NCBI RefSeq assembly: GCF_001969265.1
Contig: NZ_CP019304.1
Location: 124,001 to 188,000, forward strand
DNA length: 64,000 bases
Source: Arthrobacter sp. QXT-31
Lineage (GTDB): Bacteria; Actinomycetota; Actinomycetes; Actinomycetales; Micrococcaceae
Direction of reading: 5' to 3'
Under the pieces are notes generated by a model, which ran no database searches, was not told where the DNA came from, and was given only the letters and a program-made list of their open reading frames with translations. The translations under genes were made by a program, and so were the position numbers. Shown here piece by piece: positions 59,458-64,000 of the stretch (its first letter is position 1; the number at the start of each line of letters is the position of its first letter).

Positions 59458-61406
59458 CGGGCCGGTTCCAGGTTGGGGACGGTGTCCTGGGTGACCGGGA
59501 TGGTGCCGTACTTGCTCACCCTGCCGGCGCGGACACCGTTGGCGATGACGACGATTTCGGCCAGTTCGTGGATCAGGACGACCGCTGCCAGGCCCAGGAT
59601 GCCGAACAGGGCCAGCGGGATCAGCACCGCGATCAGGGCCAGGGACAATCCCACGTTCTGGAACATGATGCGGCGGGTGCGGCGGGCGTGCTCCAGTACC
59701 TGGGGCAGGTGGTGCAGGTCCTCACCCATCAGGGCGATGTCGGCGGTTTCGATGGCCACGTCGGTGCCCATCGCGCCCATCGCGATGCCGGTGTCGGCGG
59801 TGGCCAGGGCCGGGGCGTCGTTCACGCCGTCCCCGACCATGGCGGTCGGCTGCCGGTCCTTCAGGGTGCGGATGATGTCCGCCTTGTCTTCGGGGCGCAG
59901 GTCGGCGTGGACTTCGGTGATGCCCGCTGCCTTGCCCAGGGCCTCGGCGGTGAGCCTGTTGTCCCCGGTGAGCATGGCGGTGGTGTAGCCGGCGCGGTTC
60001 AGGCGTTCAATGACGGCCTTGGCTTCGGGGCGGAGTTCGTCCCGGACGGCCACGGCACCGATGAGGACAGATTGCTCCTCGACCAGGACCGCTGTCGCGC
60101 CGCCGGCCTGCATTCGCCGGACGGTTTCCTTCAGCTCCCCGGGGGCGATCCATCCGGGCCGGCCGAGCCGGGCACTGTGCCCGTCGATGGTCCCTTCGAG
60201 CCCGGCCCCGGGAACGGTGTTCAGGTCGGTGACGGTGGCCCGGTCGGTGGTGGCGGCGAGGATGGCCCGGGCGAGCGGGTGTTCGCTGCGTTCCTCAAGT
60301 CCGGCGGCGACGGCCAACACCCGCTCGGTGGTGGAGGAGGCGGTGGCGGCGACTTCGATGACTGCGGGTTTGTTCCGGGTCAGGGTCCCGGTCTTGTCCA
60401 GGGCGATGGTGCGGATTTTGCCCAGGGTTTCCAGGGCGCCTCCGCCCTTGATCAGGACACCCATCCGGCTCGCGGCGCCGACGGCGGCGACCACGGTCAC
60501 GGGCACGGAGATGGCCAGGGCACACGGTGAGGCTGCCACCAGGACCACCAGGGCACGTTCGATCCACAGGAGCGGCTCGCCCACGATGAAACCGAAGACG
60601 GCGATGAGCGCGGCGGCGATCAGGATGCCGGGGACGAGCTTTTTGGCGATGGAGTCGGCCAGGCGCTGGCCGGGGCCCTTGCGGGACTGCTCGGCCTCCA
60701 CGATGTGCACGATCCGGGCCAGGGAGTTGTTCTCCGCGGTGCTGGTGACCTGGACCTCGAGCGGGCCGGTGCCGTTGATCGAGCCGGCGAATACTTCACT
60801 GCCGGGTCCGGCCTCGACCGGGACTGATTCGCCGGTCAGGGCCGAGGTGTCCAGGGAGGTGCGTCCGGTCAGGACGCGCCCGTCGGTGGCCAGGCGCTCA
60901 CCGGGGCGCACGACCATGGTCTCACCCAGCACCAGCTCGGACGGGGAGACGGTAACTTCGGTTCCGTTGCGCAGGACCCTGGCCTCGGAAGGGACCAGGT
61001 CCAGCAGCGCCCGCAGCCCGCGCCGGGTGCGCGCTACCGAGTATTCTTCCAGGCCCTCGGAGATGGCATAGAGGAAGGCCAGCATCGCCGCTTCCTCGAT
61101 CTGGCCCAGGATGACGGCGCCCACGGCCGCGATCGTCATCAGCGTGCCGACACCGATTTTGCCCTTGGCCAGCCGGCGCAGGGTGGAGGGAACGAACGTC
61201 CACGCTGCGACCAGCAGCGCCGCGGCCTCCAACGGCAAGGTGACCCACTCGGATGCGTCGAGCAGCGACGCAATCCACGCCACCAGCAGCAGGACTCCGG
61301 AGACCGCGGCCGCGCGGACCTCGGTCACCTGCCAGAAGCCCTCGGCTTCTTCCTGGCCTTCTTCTGTTTCCGGCTTGTCATCGCCGCATCCGCACGCGTC
61401 GCTCAC
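59454..61406 (-). CDS. P1B-type heavy-metal ATPase with SPC motif
   Basis: The 650-residue protein has a short Cys-rich start (SDACGCGDD) instead of a full metal-binding domain. P-ATPase motifs are SALTGESVPV, VAASPCALAISVPV, ALDKTGTLT, EERSEHPLARAIL, AMLTGDN and MVGDGVNDAPALA. The membrane motif is SPC rather than CPC, the mark of P1B-4 (CtpD/CzcP/CoaT) pumps for Co and related ions. The last helices read LIHELAEIVVIANGVRAGR in place of the HEGGT seen in many P1B-4 pumps. The GTG start overlaps the cmtR stop. Control by CmtR suggests Cd/Pb/Zn or Co export. Confidence 0.9.
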   Translation of the reverse strand: MSDACGCGDDKPETEEGQEEAEGFWQVTEVRAAAVSGVLLLVAWIASLLDASEWVTLPLEAAALLVAAWTFVPSTLRRLAKGKIGVGTLMTIAAVGAVILGQIEEAAMLAFLYAISEGLEEYSVARTRRGLRALLDLVPSEARVLRNGTEVTVSPSELVLGETMVVRPGERLATDGRVLTGRTSLDTSALTGESVPVEAGPGSEVFAGSINGTGPLEVQVTSTAENNSLARIVHIVEAEQSRKGPGQRLADSIAKKLVPGILIAAALIAVFGFIVGEPLLWIERALVVLVAASPCALAISVPVTVVAAVGAASRMGVLIKGGGALETLGKIRTIALDKTGTLTRNKPAVIEVAATASSTTERVLAVAAGLEERSEHPLARAILAATTDRATVTDLNTVPGAGLEGTIDGHSARLGRPGWIAPGELKETVRRMQAGGATAVLVEEQSVLIGAVAVRDELRPEAKAVIERLNRAGYTTAMLTGDNRLTAEALGKAAGITEVHADLRPEDKADIIRTLKDRQPTAMVGDGVNDAPALATADTGIAMGAMGTDVAIETADIALMGEDLHHLPQVLEHARRTRRIMFQNVGLSLALIAVLIPLALFGILGLAAVVLIHELAEIVVIANGVRAGRVSKYGTIPVTQDTVPNLEPAR

Positions 61407-61777
61407 AGTTGCTCCTCTTTGGTGGTCGCGGCGTCGCGGGAAGCGTCGCCGTAGGTCGGGCACAGGCTCACGGCGTTGCCGGTGGCGGCCAAAAGGATCT
61501 CGGCCTGGGCCAGGACATCGATCAGTTCCGGACGGGTCAGGGAATAGAACACCTTCCGGCCTTCCGTCCGGCCCGTGACCAGGCCGCAGTCCCGCAGGCA
61601 GGCCACGTGCGCGGAGACCGTGGACTGCGCCAGACCCAGTACCTGGGTGAGGTCACCGACACGGGCCTCGCCCCGGGCGATGCGCTTTACGATGGCAAGC
61701 CGGGCCGGGTCGGCCAGGGAATGGAACAACGCGGCGGCCGGTTCCAGCCGGGTACCGCTCTTCGTATCAATCGTCAT
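61403..61777 (-). CDS. cmtR: CmtR-like ArsR-family metal sensor, copy 2
   Basis: The 124-residue repressor has SLADPARLAIVKRIARGEAR, an HTH (LTQVLGLAQSTVSAHV) and ACLRDCGLVTGRTEG, which contains the CmtR helix-4 Cys pair (C-x3-C). A third Cys lies in AVSLCPTYGD, matching CmtR's C-terminal ligand. It heads the operon cmtR - ATPase - lspA - ccdA - cadD. The start is directly adjacent to the operator, so the mRNA is probably leaderless. Confidence 0.92.
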   Translation of the reverse strand: MTIDTKSGTRLEPAAALFHSLADPARLAIVKRIARGEARVGDLTQVLGLAQSTVSAHVACLRDCGLVTGRTEGRKVFYSLTRPELIDVLAQAEILLAATGNAVSLCPTYGDASRDAATTKEEQL

Positions 61778-61803
61778 TCACCGATGATATCCAAAGTCGG
61801 TGA
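61778..61803 (-). promoter_or_regulatory. CmtR operator and leaderless promoter
   Basis: TCACCGA and TCGGTGA are perfect 7-bp arms separated by 12 bases and abut the cmtR start. On the minus strand TATCAT lies six bases before the ATG and could be the -10 box. Part of the sequence recurs at 34493-34520. Confidence 0.6.
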
Positions 61804-61822
61804 TAGGTGCCAGCCGCAACCT

Positions 61823-63133
61823 TCATGGCGTTCCGCGTGCAGGTCCGGGGCCAGCGCGCGTGTGGCGCCGCGGCAGGGGTATGTGCGGAGCCGTGTCAGG
61901 GCGGCCCGGGCGTCCTGAGAGGATGAAGCCGCTTCGGGGCAGCGCGGGCATCCTGGTAAGGTCGATGCTCAGGTCCTGGGCCGGTACGGTCATGCCGGTC
62001 TCCGCGGCCAGTGCCCGGATGGCCCGTCGGATCAGGTCAACGGTGATGTCCTCGCCGGGGCAGCGGTGCCCGGTCCCGGGGTCGCCGGCACCCTGGGGAA
62101 CCAGGGTGTGGGGGTCCGGCTGCCAAGCGCGGAACCGTGCAGGGTCAAAGCTCTCCGGGTCCTTCCAGATCCGGCCGTCGTGGTTCGTGCCGTACAGATC
62201 AAGCAGGGCCCATTGCCCGGCTTTGAACGTGTGCCCCTTCCATTCCAGCGCTTCCCGAGCTGTGCCGCCGACGAAGGGGAAGAACGGATAGTACCGGCGG
62301 ACTTCCTGGGCGAAGCAGTCCACGTCCGCGTCCTGGCCCGTGTGCAGGAACTCTTTCCATTCCGGGTGCTGCTGCAGTGCCACGGCTGCAAAAACCATGA
62401 AGCGGCTGACCGCCACGATGGGCCGGAGCAAGTTGAGAAGTTCCACCGCCGCGATCTCAGCCGCCAGGGCGTTGCCGTGTTCGTCGGTGTGAAATGCGAT
62501 CGCCGCGGCCGGAGTGTCCCCGGCCGCGTCCGGGCCGCTCCCGCGGAGGGTGCTGATGCAGTCGGCGGCCCATTTTTCGGTGGACCGGCGGCGCCACCGC
62601 GCATACCAGTTCGCCGGCCCGACCGCGCCGGCCTTTTCGATCATCAGGCTCAGTTCCCGGGCGCGGCGGCCCACGGTCGCCTGGTCTGCCGGCACTCCGG
62701 CCCACTGGCAGGCGGCTGCCGTGAGGATCCGGGACAGCTCCTCGTGGAGTACCACTTCGCCCGCGCCCCGCCACCGCTCCGCCGCGGATCCCCATTCGGT
62801 GTCGAAAGCGTGGCCGAGACGTTCCACCGATTCCTTGTTCATCAGTTCACGAAACAGCTGTTTCCGGTGCCGGTGGGCAGACCCTTCGAGGGACTGCACG
62901 CTCCCGGCGTCCTGCAGAAGGTGCTGGGCCGAGCGGGGCATGGCCCCCTTGCGGCCGAACCGGCCACCGCCGTAGAAGAACTCCGCCGCCTCCGCGCCGC
63001 GGAGGCAGACAACCGGGCGCAGCATCAGCGTTGTGCGGAACAGATCCGTGTCGAACCGGTCGCACCGGCTCGAAATGAACGTGTACCCCTCACGCAGAAG
63101 AGCAAGGGAACTCTCAGGCAACTGCACCGTCAT
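61823..63133 (-). CDS. CYP152-type cytochrome P450 peroxygenase
   Basis: The 436-residue protein resembles CYP152 fatty-acid peroxygenases (P450-BSbeta, SPalpha). It has NLLRPIVAVSRFMVFAAVAL in the I-helix region, QEVRRYYPFFPFVGGTAREA (EXXR-type region and the PF segment), and QGAGDPGTGHRCPGEDITV with the heme Cys. These enzymes use H2O2 directly and need no redox partner. The Pro/Arg-rich last 25 residues are an extension. It lies between cmtR and a TlpA-like gene, all on one strand. Confidence 0.87.
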   Translation of the reverse strand: MTVQLPESSLALLREGYTFISSRCDRFDTDLFRTTLMLRPVVCLRGAEAAEFFYGGGRFGRKGAMPRSAQHLLQDAGSVQSLEGSAHRHRKQLFRELMNKESVERLGHAFDTEWGSAAERWRGAGEVVLHEELSRILTAAACQWAGVPADQATVGRRARELSLMIEKAGAVGPANWYARWRRRSTEKWAADCISTLRGSGPDAAGDTPAAAIAFHTDEHGNALAAEIAAVELLNLLRPIVAVSRFMVFAAVALQQHPEWKEFLHTGQDADVDCFAQEVRRYYPFFPFVGGTAREALEWKGHTFKAGQWALLDLYGTNHDGRIWKDPESFDPARFRAWQPDPHTLVPQGAGDPGTGHRCPGEDITVDLIRRAIRALAAETGMTVPAQDLSIDLTRMPALPRSGFILSGRPGRPDTAPHIPLPRRHTRAGPGPARGTP

Positions 63134-63263
63134 GCTGGACCAGCCTTCTCTCGTGCCGCCCCGGCATGGCCGGCGTCAGAGGTGCGCAGGCGGCCCGGGC
63201 CCTTCGGGAACCCCAGCGTACCTCCCCGGCCGGGACGCCAGGCCGGGAGCGCCATAGCTTTTC

Positions 63264-63875
63264 CTAGACCTCAAGTGTGGAAGTGATCAGGGCTTTCAGG
63301 GTGCTCTTGTCCAGTCCACCCAGGATTCTTGCCGCGACACGGCCTTCTTTGTCCAGCACGAGGGTCGTCGGGACCGCCTGGGGCGGAACGAAGCGGGTCA
63401 TGGCCAGCAGCACCTTCCCGTCCTTGTCCTGCACGCTCGGATACGTCACGCCGAAGGTCCGCTCAAAGGCCTCCGCCGTCGGCTTTTCATCCCGGACGTT
63501 GATCCCGTAGAACAAGACTCCCTGTGGAGCGAACTCCTGGTACAGCGATTCCAGGTGCGGGGCCTCCACCCGGCACGGGGCGCAGGCTGCGTACCAGAAA
63601 TTCAGGACCGTGACCGCGCCGGACCAGTCACTGGAGCTGACGGGCGTGCCGTCATAAAGGTTCGCGTTCAAGGCCACCGGAGCGCCGCGCGTCTCCTCGG
63701 CGTATTCCTGCACCGATCCGTCACCGGCAATGTAGTTCTTGTTATCCCCTGCCGCCGCCTGCTGGGCGAGGGGGTCGGGTCCGGCGCAGGCGGCCAGGCC
63801 AAGGGAGGCCACAGCCGCCAGACCGGTAAAGATGCTGCGCCGGGTCAGTCTGCCGCCGCCGGATGGAGTGTTCAT
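63264..63875 (-). CDS. TlpA/ResA-like thioredoxin lipoprotein, copy 2
   Basis: The 203-residue protein starts at ATG 63875 behind GAGGAAG and has a Tat-like RRS followed by a lipobox (LGLAAC). It shares GDNKNYIAGDGSVQEY with the copy at 22833. The thioredoxin domain has VLNFWYAACAPCRVEAP (CAPC active site) and cis-Pro in QAVPTTLVLDKEG. It is the likely redox partner of a CcdA. The P450 gene lies 131 bases downstream. Confidence 0.9.
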   Translation of the reverse strand: MNTPSGGGRLTRRSIFTGLAAVASLGLAACAGPDPLAQQAAAGDNKNYIAGDGSVQEYAEETRGAPVALNANLYDGTPVSSSDWSGAVTVLNFWYAACAPCRVEAPHLESLYQEFAPQGVLFYGINVRDEKPTAEAFERTFGVTYPSVQDKDGKVLLAMTRFVPPQAVPTTLVLDKEGRVAARILGGLDKSTLKALITSTLEV

Positions 63876-64000
63876 CAAATAGCTTCCTCGTATGACGTGG
63901 AGGGGTGGTCCGGGACGCCGCGCACCTGTCCTTCGGGCTGCGGGAACCGCCCCTGCCCGGGGTGCCTTTTTCACGCCACACCCAGGCTCAGCTTTCAACC

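Overview
The window reads as high-GC actinobacterial DNA, most like Arthrobacter/Pseudarthrobacter (Micrococcaceae). This rests on codon use, frequent GTG starts, a helicase-associated-domain protein, an actinobacterial-type c-di-AMP riboswitch before an NlpC/P60 gene, and CmtR-type ArsR regulators. No rRNA, complete tRNA, CRISPR array, replication or conjugation gene was seen, so plasmid versus chromosomal island cannot be decided from sequence alone.

Layout. (1) 1-7.4 kb: a scarred, lower-GC accessory edge with a truncated SIR2-domain gene, a family of intergenic repeats, a tRNA-Leu-like 3' end, a frameshifted IS110 transposase, several broken small genes and two lipoproteins. (2) 7.6-16.7 kb: a Tat-exported multicopper oxidase (MCO), a divergent/convergent mntH (NRAMP) and MntR-like regulator pair, then a YcnI / membrane protein / CopC copper cluster and SURF1. 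(3) 17-23.5 kb: a solute-binding lipoprotein, the operon cmtR - CDF exporter - lspA - ccdA, DUF3105 and DUF305 proteins, and a TlpA-like lipoprotein. (4) 23.5-35.5 kb: copper delivery and metal efflux, with CtaG, a CadC-like ArsR, two CopD-CtaG fusions, a CzcD-like CDF, DsbA, CopC, a riboswitch-controlled NlpC/P60 protein, and a dead cmtR-CDF copy. (5) 35.6-38.7 kb: an MCO-ZIP transporter operon divergent from a second MntR-like regulator, with a perfect palindrome between them. (6) 38.8-41.7 kb: a gene graveyard (grpE, pucR, hdeD, resolvase and AAA-ATPase fragments) around an intact HtrA-like protease. (7) 41.9-57.4 kb: a large multi-cupredoxin oxidase, a secreted PKD-like protein, a second Tat-exported MCO, and a ~1850-residue animal-type heme peroxidase with RTX repeats, followed by a degraded duplicate of its C-terminal repeats. 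(8) 57.5-64 kb: a tightly overlapping operon cmtR - P1B-ATPase - lspA - ccdA - cadD, a CYP152-type P450 and a second TlpA-like lipoprotein.

How the parts may work together. Four multicopper oxidases plus an RTX heme peroxidase of the kind linked to bacterial Mn(II) oxidation (MopA-like) sit with Mn-type importers (NRAMP, ZIP), two MntR-type regulators, copper delivery genes (CopC, CopD, YcnI, CtaG) and metal exporters. The leading hypothesis is an extracellular metal-oxidation and metal-homeostasis island, most plausibly for manganese. A shared ~90-residue C-terminal module ending in a TR dipeptide links three of the secreted proteins and looks like a common surface-targeting or assembly domain. 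A second theme is the repeated module regulator - exporter - LspA - CcdA with TlpA-like lipoproteins, which looks like a dedicated extracytoplasmic thiol-redox branch attached to metal export.
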